Source of the DNA: 66-474 sp040388785
Lineage (GTDB): Bacteria > Pseudomonadota > Gammaproteobacteria > Xanthomonadales > Rhodanobacteraceae
Direction of reading: 5' to 3'
Length of the DNA: 53,148 bases
Assembly: GCA_040388785.1 (NCBI GenBank)
Contig: JAZKBD010000013.1
Span: 1-53,148, forward strand
The notes under the pieces are model-generated. The model was not told where the DNA came from and did not search any database. It worked only from the letters and a program-made list of their open reading frames with translations. Below are positions 24,036 through 33,332 of the stretch, piece by piece. The first letter of the stretch is position 1. The number at the start of each line of letters is the position of its first letter. A program made the translations under genes and the position numbers.

Positions 24036-26339
24036 ATGAAACCGATTCATGTACGCAAGCTGGGCATCGCGTTGGCGTGCCTGTCGCTTGGCTGTGTTGC
24101 AGGCGCGGCGACGCCGCCGGCATCGTCTTCCGAAGGCATGCTCGGCTTCACCGCGAACGGCATGACGCAACAGCAGCAACTCGAAAAGCGTTTCGATTCG
24201 CTGCTGAGCGCCAGCGAGATACGCGACTGGCTGAAGCAGATGTCTTCGCAACCGAACCAGGTCGGCTCTCCGCACGACAAGGCCAACGCCGAGTGGATGC
24301 TGGCGCAGTTCAAGAGCTGGGGCTGGGACGCGCAGATCGAACAATTCGACGTGCTGTATCCGACGCCGAAGCAGGAATCGGTGGAACTGGTCGCGCCGAC
24401 CACCTTCAAGGCCACGCTGCACGAGCCACCGATCAAGGGCGATCCGACCTCGTCGCTGCCGGGCGCGCTGCCGCCCTACAACGTCTACGGCGCCGATGGC
24501 GACGTCACCGGCGATCTGGTGTACGTGAACTACGGCATGCCGGATGATTACAAGGAACTCGCGCGGCTCGGCATCAGCGTCAAGGGCAAGATCGTGATCG
24601 TGCGCTACGGCGCCGGGTGGCGCGGACTGAAGCCGGAACTCGCCTACCAGCACGGCGCGATCGGTTGCCTGATCTATTCCGATCCGCGCGACGACGGTTA
24701 CTTCACGGGCGATCCGTTCCCCAAGGGACCGACGCGTCCGCCCGAAGGCGTGCAGCGCGGCTCGGTCGCCAAGATGCAACTTTATCCGGGCGATCCCACC
24801 ACGCCGGGTTACGGTTCCGTGCCGGGCGCAAAACACCTGCCGCTGAAGGACGTCAAGACCATTCTGAAGATTCCGGTGCTGCCGATTTCCTATGCCGATG
24901 CGACACCGCTGCTGCAGGCGCTGGGCGGTCCCGACGCGCCGGAAAGCTGGCGTGGCGCGCTGCCGTTCACCTATCACGTGGGCGCCGGCCCGGCCAAGGT
25001 GCACATGGTCGTGAAATCCGACTGGACCCGTAAACCGGTTTACGACGTGATCGCGAAATTGCCGGGTTCCAGCGATGCCGACCAGTGGGTGCTGCGCGGC
25101 AACCACCATGATGGCTGGGTGTTCGGCGCGTTCGATCCGCTCGCCGGCATGGTCACCGAGCTGGCCGAGGCGAAGGCGCTGGGCACGTTGTACAAGCAGG
25201 GCTGGAAGCCGAAGCGCACCATCGTGTACGCGAGTTGGGACGGCGAGGAGCCGGGCCTGCTCGGTTCCACCGAGTGGGCGGAAACGCACGCGAAGGAGCT
25301 GCAGCAGAAAGCCGTGGTGTACGTGAACTCCGACACCAATGGCCGCGGTTTCCTGTTCGCGGGTGGCAGCCATTCGCTGCAGCACCTGGTGAACCAGGTC
25401 GCGGCCGGCGTGACCGATCCCGAAACGCAGGGCAGCGTGCAGCAGCGCCAGCGCGCATTCCTCGATGTGCACGTCGCGGAGAAGAATGCCAATCCGATGA
25501 TGAAGGAAAGCGCGAAGCTGGCGGGCGCGAGCGGCGACATTCCGATCGCGCCGCTGGGTTCGGGTTCGGACTACAGCGCATTCCTGGAACACCTCGGCAT
25601 CGCGACGCTGGATCTCGGCTTCGACGGCGAATCCAACCAGGAGGGTGTGTACCACTCGCGCTACGACGACTTCGAACATTTCGACCGCTTCGGCGACCCC
25701 GGCTTCAAGTACGAAGTCGCGCTGGCCGAAGTGGCCGGGCACATCGTGATGCGCACCGCCGACGCCGAAGTGTTGCCGATGCGCTTCGGCGATTTCAGCA
25801 GCACGCTGGATCGCTACGTCGAGCAGTTGCACAAGCAGGCGGACAGTGCGCGCAAGGAGGCCGAGGCGCAGCACAAGCTGCTCGATGCCGGTGCGTACAA
25901 GCTGGCCGCCGATCCGCTGCATCCGGTCGGGCCGCCGGAGCGCCTGTCGGACGTGCCGAAGATTGATTTCGCGCCGCTGGATGCCGCGGCAAAGAAGCTG
26001 AAGGAAAGCGCGCAAGCCTATGAAAAGGCTTACGACGCCAAGGCACAAAAGGGCCTGGACATTCCGGTCGCACAACGGGCGCAGGTCAATCAGTTGATGG
26101 CCACGATGGAGCAGCGCCTGCTCGATGCACAGGGCCTGCCGGGTCGCCCGTGGTTCAGGAACATGGTGCAGGCACCGGGCGAATTGACCGGCTACGCGCC
26201 CAAGACGATTCCCGCAGTGCATGAAGCGCTGGATGCGCGCGACTGGAGCCGCGCCGACAAGTACGCCGCGGTCACGGCAGGCGTACTCGACAACTACCGC
26301 GCCCAGCTCGACAAGCTGACGACGTTGCTGCAGAAATAA
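24036..26339 (+). CDS. Secreted M28 metallopeptidase (glutamate carboxypeptidase II-like)
   Basis: This 767-residue exported zinc exopeptidase has a signal peptide (first 25 residues). Its arrangement is that of the glutamate carboxypeptidase II/transferrin-receptor group: peptidase domain with an inserted PA domain (about 130-290) and a C-terminal helical dimerisation domain (from about 600). Two-zinc ligands are visible as His357 and Asp367 in GNHHDGWVFGAFDP, Glu in WDGEEPGLLGSTEW, Asp in VNSDTNG, and His in YHSRYDDF. The ATG at 24036 has GAGGG upstream. A repeat hairpin 10 bases after the stop may serve as terminator. The substrate is probably N-terminal residues of peptides or C-terminal acidic residues; it cannot be fixed from sequence. 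Confidence 0.93.
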   Translation: MKPIHVRKLGIALACLSLGCVAGAATPPASSSEGMLGFTANGMTQQQQLEKRFDSLLSASEIRDWLKQMSSQPNQVGSPHDKANAEWMLAQFKSWGWDAQIEQFDVLYPTPKQESVELVAPTTFKATLHEPPIKGDPTSSLPGALPPYNVYGADGDVTGDLVYVNYGMPDDYKELARLGISVKGKIVIVRYGAGWRGLKPELAYQHGAIGCLIYSDPRDDGYFTGDPFPKGPTRPPEGVQRGSVAKMQLYPGDPTTPGYGSVPGAKHLPLKDVKTILKIPVLPISYADATPLLQALGGPDAPESWRGALPFTYHVGAGPAKVHMVVKSDWTRKPVYDVIAKLPGSSDADQWVLRGNHHDGWVFGAFDPLAGMVTELAEAKALGTLYKQGWKPKRTIVYASWDGEEPGLLGSTEWAETHAKELQQKAVVYVNSDTNGRGFLFAGGSHSLQHLVNQVAAGVTDPETQGSVQQRQRAFLDVHVAEKNANPMMKESAKLAGASGDIPIAPLGSGSDYSAFLEHLGIATLDLGFDGESNQEGVYHSRYDDFEHFDRFGDPGFKYEVALAEVAGHIVMRTADAEVLPMRFGDFSSTLDRYVEQLHKQADSARKEAEAQHKLLDAGAYKLAADPLHPVGPPERLSDVPKIDFAPLDAAAKKLKESAQAYEKAYDAKAQKGLDIPVAQRAQVNQLMATMEQRLLDAQGLPGRPWFRNMVQAPGELTGYAPKTIPAVHEALDARDWSRADKYAAVTAGVLDNYRAQLDKLTTLLQK

Positions 26340-26344
26340 ACTCG

Positions 26345-26420
26345 GCTCCCTCTCCCCCAAATGTATTCTGGGGGAGAGGCGGCCGCAGGCCGCGCGCGCA
26401 GCGCCGGGTGAGGGGCACGA
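26345..26420 (+). repeat. Palindromic repeat type A, intergenic copy
   Basis: An 11-bp perfect stem (26349-26359 with 26369-26379; CCTCTCCCCCA/TGGGGGAGAGG) is followed by a GC-rich block ending GGGTGAGGGGC. It resembles the element inserted in argE' at 10997-11104. Its place directly after the M28 peptidase stop suggests it also stabilises or ends that transcript. Confidence 0.8.
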
Positions 26421-26542
26421 GGTTCAACCTGTCGATGCCCGGCACGACTCGAATGGCAGGGTGGATCGGCAGGCATGCCGTTGCGGATGCGTCTGCGCGG
26501 GAGGATGATGATTGTTCCTCATCCCGCACCCGAGGTGGCGCC

Positions 26543-26974
26543 ATGCGTTCCCTCAAATGGATTTTGCTGCTGCTGGTCATCGCGCTTGCCGCTTGCGCGC
26601 AACCGCCAACGCGCGAGTCGGGTTCGCGCCCTTCGCGCCACGCGATCGACTACGGCAAATACGTGCTGGGCGACGTGCCGTGGTTCAACTTCACGTCCTT
26701 GTACAGTTGGGATTCGAACCATCTCGGCTACGTAGTGGTCTGGACCAGCCCCGCGCAGGCCTATCGCCTGCAATTGGTCGGACCGTGCCTGGGCCTCCAG
26801 ACCGCGGGCGGCATGATCGGCCTGACTTCGCACGATGGCCTGGTGAGTTCCAATCGCGATGCCGTGATCGCCGGCGGCAACCGCTGCAGCATCATGCGCA
26901 TCCAGCGCATGGACGCGAAAGCGATCCGCGCGCTGCGTGACAAGCCGAATAGCTCGGGCGAATCGCAGCACTGA
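26543..26974 (+). CDS. Small lipoprotein (DUF6491-like)
   Basis: This 143-residue precursor has a lipoprotein signal peptide: MRSLKWILLLLVIALAAC ends in the lipobox LAAC, giving a lipidated Cys18. The mature part contains WFNFTSLYSWDSNHLGY followed by VVWTSPAQAYRLQLVGPC, a pattern resembling the DUF6491 group, with further Cys residues that could form disulfides (GPCLGL and GNRCSIMRI). No retention Asp is seen at +2, so outer-membrane sorting is likely. The function is unknown. The longer ORF start at 26408 lies in the repeat region and was rejected. Confidence 0.82.
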   Translation: MRSLKWILLLLVIALAACAQPPTRESGSRPSRHAIDYGKYVLGDVPWFNFTSLYSWDSNHLGYVVVWTSPAQAYRLQLVGPCLGLQTAGGMIGLTSHDGLVSSNRDAVIAGGNRCSIMRIQRMDAKAIRALRDKPNSSGESQH

Positions 26975-27131
26975 CTCCACGCGCACTCCGCGCGTGATGG
27001 CGCGGTGGGGAAATTGCTGGAGCGCAGCAATCCTGACCTCGTCCGGCCGCACAAAAGTCGGGATATTCCCATTGTTCACGGGCGTTCCTGGGCAGCCGCA
27101 TGGCTTGCCCGTTTATTGCTGCGCCGCAAAT

Positions 27132-27145
27132 TGACACCGGTGTCA
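27132..27145. promoter_or_regulatory. Perfect 14-bp palindrome TGACACCGGTGTCA, candidate LacI-type operator
   Basis: A perfect inverted repeat with a central CG lies 43 bases before the glucokinase start. Size, symmetry and the central ACCGGT fit operators of LacI-family sugar regulators, one of which is encoded at 36197-37204. I did not find a second exact copy upstream of the other genes of the locus. The region 26975-27131 otherwise shows nothing clear. Confidence 0.5.
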
Positions 27146-27187
27146 TCGTTCCCCACACTGACGGCCATTCGCGTTGCGTGGGGTGTC

Positions 27188-28234
27188 ATGGACGCAATGG
27201 TCAATCATCAGGGGCGACACAGGCGCGGTTCGGCGCAATCGTTTCTGGCCGCCGACGTGGGCGGCACGCATGCGCGGTTGGCGCTGGTGCAGGAAGCGCG
27301 TGCGGATCCGCGCACCATCGAACTCATCGCCTACCGCAAGCTCACCTGCGGCGATTACGCGAGCCTTGTCGATTTGCTGCGGGCATTCCTGAAGAGCGAC
27401 GTGGCCGGAGCGGTCGGTCATTGCGTGCTTGCCTGCGCCGGCCAGGTCATCGATGACGAGGTCATCCACGACAACCTCACATGGCCGGTCAGCCTGGGCG
27501 AAGTGCAGGACAGGTTGGGTTTTGACGCGTTGTTCGTACTGAATGATTTCGAAGCGCTGGGCTACGCGCTGGCCGACGCCGATCGCCTGGGCACCCGGTT
27601 GCTGTGCGGTCCCGATGTCGTTGCGTCGGGACCGAAGCTGGTGGTGGGGCCGGGCACGGGACTGGGCGCTGCCGTCCATCTTCCGAACGGACCTGGTTTC
27701 GTGATCGCCACCGAAGCGGGCCAGATGGATTTTGCGGCGCAGACGCTTCGCGAGCGCGAGGTGCTTGCGTGCCTTGCGCCGGAGGGCGGCTACGTTCCCT
27801 GCGAGCGTGTCCTTTCCGGCCCCGGACTCCTGACGTTGTATCGAACCCTGTGCGATTTGAACGGCGCACCGCCATGCCTTGCCACGCCCGAAACGATCAC
27901 CGACGCGGCGCGGCAGCGCACCGACGCGAACGCGACGGAAGCCGTGGACCTGTTTTGCGCAGCGCTGGGAAGTTTCGTCGGCAACCTCGCGATGGATTTC
28001 ATGGCGCGCGGCGGCGTGTACCTCGCGGGCGGTTTCCTTTCCGCGATGTTCGACCTGCTGCAGCGAAGCGAATTCGCGACGCGCTTCCTGCACGGACGCA
28101 GCATCCGGATTTTCCTGGAACACGTTCCGGTTCGCGTGATGGAGCACGGGCAGCACGGCGTGCTGGGCGCGGCCCGGTATTACCTCGGCGGATTCGGACT
28201 CGACCGGACGCTGCGGGAGCGCCTGACGAAATGA
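27188..28234 (+). CDS. glk: Glucokinase
   Basis: This 348-residue cytosolic sugar kinase of the bacterial Glk type phosphorylates glucose (possibly glucosamine) with ATP. The phosphate 1 loop is AADVGGTHARLAL, the sugar site includes LNDFEALGYA, and the phosphate 2/adenosine motifs are VGPGTGLGAA and GVYLAGGF. The ATG at 27188 gives a short Arg-rich tail before the conserved core; the frame is open farther upstream without conserved sequence. It is first in the locus, behind a perfect palindrome, and 87 bases before the TonB receptor. Confidence 0.92.
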   Translation: MDAMVNHQGRHRRGSAQSFLAADVGGTHARLALVQEARADPRTIELIAYRKLTCGDYASLVDLLRAFLKSDVAGAVGHCVLACAGQVIDDEVIHDNLTWPVSLGEVQDRLGFDALFVLNDFEALGYALADADRLGTRLLCGPDVVASGPKLVVGPGTGLGAAVHLPNGPGFVIATEAGQMDFAAQTLREREVLACLAPEGGYVPCERVLSGPGLLTLYRTLCDLNGAPPCLATPETITDAARQRTDANATEAVDLFCAALGSFVGNLAMDFMARGGVYLAGGFLSAMFDLLQRSEFATRFLHGRSIRIFLEHVPVRVMEHGQHGVLGAARYYLGGFGLDRTLRERLTK

Positions 28235-28321
28235 ACGAGTGAAACACACCTGATCGGTATCGTCGACGCACGCGAACATGCAAGCCGACGGACCTGATCG
28301 ACAACCAGTGAGGGAAAGGCC

Positions 28322-31300
28322 ATGCCCATCGTGCATCGCAGAAGTCCGTTGTCGGTTGCCATCTCGGCCGCGTTGTTCGCGGTGGTCGCGACTTCGGCCG
28401 CGGCATCGCCGCAGGCTGCAAGCCAGGACCCATCCGGGCAGGCGACAACGCAATCCGCGCCGGCTTCCGATCAGTCGCAGGCCAATCAGCCGCAAACCAA
28501 AAAGCCCAAGGCCGCCAAGACGCCGGAAGAGCAAAACGCGCAGACCTTGTCGGTGGTCAACGTCGTGGGCGTTCGCGCATCGCAGATGCGGGCGATCCAG
28601 TTGAAGCGCGATGCGCCCGACATCCAGGACAGCATCACGGCTGAAAGCATCGGTCAGTTGCCCGACGTCACGATTACCGACGCGCTGCAGCGCGTGACCG
28701 GCGTGCAGGTCAACCGCGATTCGGGCGTCGGCACGTCGGTGGACGTGCGCGGCTTGCCTGAAGTCGGCACCATGCTGAACGGCGAGGTGTTCATCACGCC
28801 GGATCAGATCGATTCGCAGCAACCCGACTTCACGATGTTGCCCGCCACTCTGTTCCGCGGCGTCGACGTGATCAAGTCGCCGACGGCCAGCCTGACCGAC
28901 GGCGGCATCAGCGGTTCGCTCGACCTGCACACCTACCGGCCGTGGGATCTGCCGAATGGTTTCACCTACAGCTATTCCGCGGACGGCGAGCGCGGACAGA
29001 CCACCGGCAAGTGGGGACCCGAGGCGAGTGGCCTCATTTCATACAACGCCGGTGGACGCTGGGGCCTGCTGCTGTCGGGCGATTACTCCGACACCACGCG
29101 CGAAAATTCCACCGAAAGTCTCGATCAGTACGGCGTGGTGCTGAATGGCGAGAACGCCATCAGCGCAGGCGGTTACAACGGATTCCTGACGGCATGGAAC
29201 GGTGGGCCGATACCGTCGCAGATCAAGCAGAATCCGGATGGCAGCGTCGACGTCAACGGTGATGGCAAGTCCAATGGCGTGTTCATGGGCAGCCAGGACA
29301 TCGGCGTGTACGACACCACGACGCAGCGGCGGCGCAAATCCGCGAATGCATCGTTCCAGATGGATCTCGGCGGCGGGTTCACGCTGACCAGCGACTTGTT
29401 CTTCGCACGGCAGGACGAGTACGACCGCAACGTCGGTATCCAATTCAATTCCACCAACTGGCAGGGCGCGACCTACGTGCCGTTGCAGTCGCGCAATACC
29501 GGCGCCGCCATCTACGGCCAGTACGCCACGCCCGATGATCCACCGTGGCCGAACAGTCAGCTCTACACCACGCAGGTGTACGAGAAGTGGCCCGGCGACG
29601 TGGAATCGTTTTCGCAAATCATCCAGAAGGGCTCCGTCGCGAGGAACTTCAACATCCAGGTGGATTTCGACAATGGCGGTCCGTTCACGGGAAGCTTGCG
29701 CGGAATCCGCGACACCGCCCATCAGTTGCGACTCGAAACCGACCTCAATACATCCGACTCGGATGGCACCCAGTGGCCCAACCTCACCGTGGATGGCAAC
29801 CCGGTCACCTCGGTGCCGCCGGGCACGTTCATCTATCCGGGCGGCGACCGCGTATTCAACCCGGATGGCGTGCCTCCCAACACCATCCCGATCATCGCCG
29901 ATTTCCGCAATCGGAACCTGGGCGTCAGCATGCCGCCGGGACTCGCTGCCAACTTCGCCAACCCCAACGATTGGTCGTTCAAGACGCTCGAAGAGGACGG
30001 GGCGAATTACGATCGTTCGGTCGGGTTGAGCGCGCTCCGTTTCGATGGTCATTACGACTTCGGCAACGGCATCAAGCTGGATTTCGGCGTGCGCAACAGC
30101 ATCCGCAACGCAACCAACATCGGCTTCGGTTTCGAAACCCCTGTCTATGCAGGCATGGGCGCCAGCGATCCCAACGGTTGTCCGGTGCGCTACCTCGGTG
30201 CGGATGTGGTGCTGCAAGACAGCTCCTGCACGGCGGGCAATTCGGAAGGCGCGTTCCGCGCCGGGCCGTTGTCCGCGCAACCTCCATCGCAATTGCCTGC
30301 GCCGCTGTCGAACAACTGGAAGGAATACACCAACCTGCTGGGCACCGGCATCACGTTCTGGGCATTCGATCCTTACGGCATGGACAATCCGTTGTCGTTC
30401 GACAGGTCGCTGTATCCAGCGCTGCAATTGCAGGAAGATCCCGGCAATACCTGGTCGGTATGGATGAAGCAGGCATCCGGCTATCTGCAACTCGATTTCG
30501 GCGGCCATCTCGGCAACATGCCTTACAGCGGCAACGTTGGCGTGCGCATGATCCGCACCAGCCTCGACATCACGCAACACCTGACGGGCCTCCCAGGCCC
30601 GAACCTGACGTTGCCCGCCGACGCGGGCACGCAAGTCACGCGGCGCCAATACCAGGACGTGCTGCCGGCGGCGAATTTCGCGCTGGACATCACCGACAAT
30701 CTCAAATTGCGACTGGCCTATTCGAAGAACATGATGCCGCTCGACCTCAGCACCTGGGGCGGCGGATTGACGTTGGGTTATTCGCTGGTGCAAACCCCGA
30801 CCGGGCAGTTATTCCGCGTGTCGCAAGGCAGCTCGACGGGCAATCCGAACCTCAACCCGTGGCGTTCCACCAATTACGGCGCCTCGCTCGAGTACTACAT
30901 CAATCCGACCAGCATGGTCAGCCTTGCGTGGTTCCGGATCAACGTGGAGAGCTTCATCCTGCAAGGCAGCGTCACCAACTGCGATCTTCCCGACGCCGAT
31001 GGTGTGGTGCGCGGACACTGCGTGGCCATCAGCGAGCCCTTGCAAGGCACCGGCAACAGCATCCATGGGGCCGAATTCGATTACCGCCAGGGCTTCACGT
31101 TCCTGCCGGGGCTGCTGCGCAACACCGGCGTGGAATTCAACGCCACGTATGCACCCAGTAATTCGGGACAAACCGATCTCGCGGGCAACAAGATTCCGTT
31201 CCAGGACAATTCGACCAAGTCAGGCAACCTGATCCTGTGGTACCAGGACAGCCGATTCCAGGCGCGCGTCGCGTACAACTACCGTTCGAAGCGCGCGGTG

Positions 31301-31525
31301 TCGCAGGATGTCGGTGGCATCACCGGCCTCGAAGCCTACGAAGCGCCGCAGAAGTACGTCGACGCATCGGTGTCGTACAAGTTTTCCAAATACGCGGAAG
31401 TGTTCCTGCAGGGGACCAACCTCAGCAACGAGTACCAGCGGTTTTATCTCACATGGCCCGACCAGCCTGGGCACTCGACGTTCTCCGAGCGCATGGTCAT
31501 GGCCGGCATACGCGGGCAGTTCTGA
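28322..31525 (+). CDS. TonB-dependent outer-membrane receptor
   Basis: This 1067-residue receptor presumably imports an oligosaccharide. It has a signal peptide, a Gln/Ser/Lys-rich spacer, a TonB-box-like LSVVNVVGVR, a plug domain (SIGQLPDVTITDALQRVTGV and TMLNGEVF), and a long beta-barrel ending in the aromatic GIRGQF expected for outer-membrane insertion. GAGGGAAAGG precedes the ATG. Its size and the ALQRVTGVQV plug are typical of the large carbohydrate-type receptors of Xanthomonadales. Substrate inference comes from the neighbours (glucokinase, GH2 glucosaminidase), not from the receptor itself. Confidence 0.93.
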   Translation: MPIVHRRSPLSVAISAALFAVVATSAAASPQAASQDPSGQATTQSAPASDQSQANQPQTKKPKAAKTPEEQNAQTLSVVNVVGVRASQMRAIQLKRDAPDIQDSITAESIGQLPDVTITDALQRVTGVQVNRDSGVGTSVDVRGLPEVGTMLNGEVFITPDQIDSQQPDFTMLPATLFRGVDVIKSPTASLTDGGISGSLDLHTYRPWDLPNGFTYSYSADGERGQTTGKWGPEASGLISYNAGGRWGLLLSGDYSDTTRENSTESLDQYGVVLNGENAISAGGYNGFLTAWNGGPIPSQIKQNPDGSVDVNGDGKSNGVFMGSQDIGVYDTTTQRRRKSANASFQMDLGGGFTLTSDLFFARQDEYDRNVGIQFNSTNWQGATYVPLQSRNTGAAIYGQYATPDDPPWPNSQLYTTQVYEKWPGDVESFSQIIQKGSVARNFNIQVDFDNGGPFTGSLRGIRDTAHQLRLETDLNTSDSDGTQWPNLTVDGNPVTSVPPGTFIYPGGDRVFNPDGVPPNTIPIIADFRNRNLGVSMPPGLAANFANPNDWSFKTLEEDGANYDRSVGLSALRFDGHYDFGNGIKLDFGVRNSIRNATNIGFGFETPVYAGMGASDPNGCPVRYLGADVVLQDSSCTAGNSEGAFRAGPLSAQPPSQLPAPLSNNWKEYTNLLGTGITFWAFDPYGMDNPLSFDRSLYPALQLQEDPGNTWSVWMKQASGYLQLDFGGHLGNMPYSGNVGVRMIRTSLDITQHLTGLPGPNLTLPADAGTQVTRRQYQDVLPAANFALDITDNLKLRLAYSKNMMPLDLSTWGGGLTLGYSLVQTPTGQLFRVSQGSSTGNPNLNPWRSTNYGASLEYYINPTSMVSLAWFRINVESFILQGSVTNCDLPDADGVVRGHCVAISEPLQGTGNSIHGAEFDYRQGFTFLPGLLRNTGVEFNATYAPSNSGQTDLAGNKIPFQDNSTKSGNLILWYQDSRFQARVAYNYRSKRAVSQDVGGITGLEAYEAPQKYVDASVSYKFSKYAEVFLQGTNLSNEYQRFYLTWPDQPGHSTFSERMVMAGIRGQF

Positions 31526-31565
31526 GGATGACACGGACGCGCAAGGCATTCGCGTTCCGCATTTT

Positions 31566-31816
31566 TGCTCGTCATCCCGGAATCGCGAAGCGATTCCGGA
31601 CTGCGGAGGCAGGATGCCGAAGCGAACATCGGCGGAGCCGATGGCCCGAAGGGCGAGCCGCAGGATGCGGCGAGTTTCCCAGTGACTTTACGCTTCAAGT
31701 CGGCAAAGACACTGGATAGACTCGCGCCGTCCTTGGCGCTCGCCCTGCGGGCCGCCTAGGGCGTTCGCGTTTGCAATCCTGCAAACGCAGTCCGCTTTCG
31801 CGGGAATGACGGCAAA
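31566..31816. repeat. Composite repeat type C between the receptor and the permease
   Basis: The 393-base gap 31526-31918 is largely filled by this element. It starts with CGTCATCCCGGAATCGCGAAG and ends with GCGGGAATGACGGC, inverted to each other. The block 31718-31805 (from TCGCGCCGTCCTTGGCGCTC to AACGCAGTCCG) is nearly repeated at 41541-41624, and 31679-31718 matches the reverse complement of part of 43861-43899. No gene is visible in it. Confidence 0.8.
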
Positions 31817-31918
31817 GGGAACAATCGCATTTTCCTGTCGGGCATTCACGAACATGCGGCCCGAAAATGATCTCACCTTGCCGCAGGCGTCGCCGTTGCA
31901 CCATCCCCCGGAAACGAC

Positions 31919-33328
31919 ATGCCAGTAGCCGAAATCAGCAAACAAGCAGCGGAAACCAGCAAGCCCGCGCGGAGCGAAGGCTTCCATCGCTCCATTGGCC
32001 TGTTCTCCGGCACCGCGATCAACATGACGCAGATGTGCGGCATCGGGCCGTTCATCACGATTCCGATCATGGTGGCGACGATGGGCGGGCCACAGGCGAT
32101 CATCGGCTGGATCGCGGGTGCGATCCTCGCTGCGTCCGACGGCATGGTGTGGGCGGAATTGGGCGCGGCGATGCCGGGCTCGGGCGGCACCTACGTCTAT
32201 TTGCGCGAAGCGTTCCAGTACCGCACCGGCAAGCTGATGCCGTTCCTCTTCATCTGGACGGTGCTGCTGACGATCCCGCTGATCATGTCCACCGGCATCA
32301 TCGGGATGGTCGAGTATCTCGGCTTCTTTTTCCCGAACCTGAGCTGGACGGCGGTGCACCTGATCAGCGTTCTCTCAAGCTTCCTGGTGGTGCTCCTGCT
32401 GTACCGCCGGATCGAATCGATCCGCGCGATCACCGTCGCGCTGTGGGTCATCATGCTGGTTGCGGTGGTCGGCACCTCGGCGGCCGGCTTCGCCGATTTC
32501 CATCCTGCGCTCGCCTTCGGCTTTCCGGCCCATGCCTTCGGCGGCCAGTTCTTCTTCGGGCTCGGCGCGGGCCTGGTGATCGGCATCTACGATTACCTCG
32601 GCTATTTCACCACCGCCTACATGGGCGACGAGCTGCGCAATCCCGGCCGCACGATGCCGGGCTCGATCCTGATCTCGGTGATCGCGATGATGTTCGTCTA
32701 CCTAGCCCTCAACATCAGCGTGATGGGCGTGGTGCCGTGGCAGCAGGTCGCGACTTCCAAGTCGATCGCCTCGCTGGTGGTCGAGCACAGTTGGGGCCAT
32801 ACCGCGGCCGCGGTGATGACCATCCTGATCATCGTCACCGCGTTCGCTTCGGTGTTCGCGGGGCTGCTGGGCGGCTCGCGGGTGCCGTACCAGGCCGCGC
32901 ACGACAAGGTGTTCCTGTCCGCGTTCGGCCGGCTGCACGCCAGGCACGGTTTCCCGCACGTCGCGTTGCTGACGATGGGCGTGGTGATGGCGGCTGGCAC
33001 GTTCTTCGATCTGACCGAAGTGATCAACATGCTGTTGGCCGCGAGCATCATCGTGCAGTCGGCGGCACAGATCGTCGCGCTGGTGGTGCTGCGCAAGCGC
33101 CAGCCGGGATTGCCGCGGCCGTACCGGCAATGGTTGTATCCGCTGCCGTGCATCGTCGCGATGGCCGGATGGATCTACGTGTACATCTCGGCCTCGGCGC
33201 TGTCACTGATCCTGTCCGGCGCGTGGATCGTCACCGGGCTGGTGGTGTTCATGGTCTGGGCGAAGGTCAACAAGGCCTGGCCGTTCGCACCCGTCGAAAT
33301 ACACGAAGCCTATCTCGGGGAGCACTGA
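31919..33328 (+). CDS. APC-superfamily permease
   Basis: This 469-residue inner-membrane transporter has about 12 hydrophobic segments. The N-terminal GTAINMTQMCGIGPFITIP and the following GPQAIIGWIAGAIL form the first broken helix of the amino acid-polyamine-organocation fold; GGTYVYLREAF and DELRNPGRTMPGSI are conserved APC features. Its stop is 4 bases before the GH2 glycosidase start, so the two are co-transcribed and probably coupled. The family normally carries amino acids or amines, so in this context glucosamine or another amino compound would be a reasonable but untested substrate. Confidence 0.9.
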   Translation: MPVAEISKQAAETSKPARSEGFHRSIGLFSGTAINMTQMCGIGPFITIPIMVATMGGPQAIIGWIAGAILAASDGMVWAELGAAMPGSGGTYVYLREAFQYRTGKLMPFLFIWTVLLTIPLIMSTGIIGMVEYLGFFFPNLSWTAVHLISVLSSFLVVLLLYRRIESIRAITVALWVIMLVAVVGTSAAGFADFHPALAFGFPAHAFGGQFFFGLGAGLVIGIYDYLGYFTTAYMGDELRNPGRTMPGSILISVIAMMFVYLALNISVMGVVPWQQVATSKSIASLVVEHSWGHTAAAVMTILIIVTAFASVFAGLLGGSRVPYQAAHDKVFLSAFGRLHARHGFPHVALLTMGVVMAAGTFFDLTEVINMLLAASIIVQSAAQIVALVVLRKRQPGLPRPYRQWLYPLPCIVAMAGWIYVYISASALSLILSGAWIVTGLVVFMVWAKVNKAWPFAPVEIHEAYLGEH

Positions 33329-33332
33329 AGCC

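Noticed and set aside
23739..26360. An 873-codon open frame on the minus strand
   Set aside because: It is antisense to the M28 peptidase, whose zinc motifs and signal peptide are clear.
31566..31816. CRISPR array or insertion sequence in the repeat-rich gaps
   Set aside because: The repeats are palindromic and dispersed, not regularly spaced with unique spacers, and no transposase frame is present.
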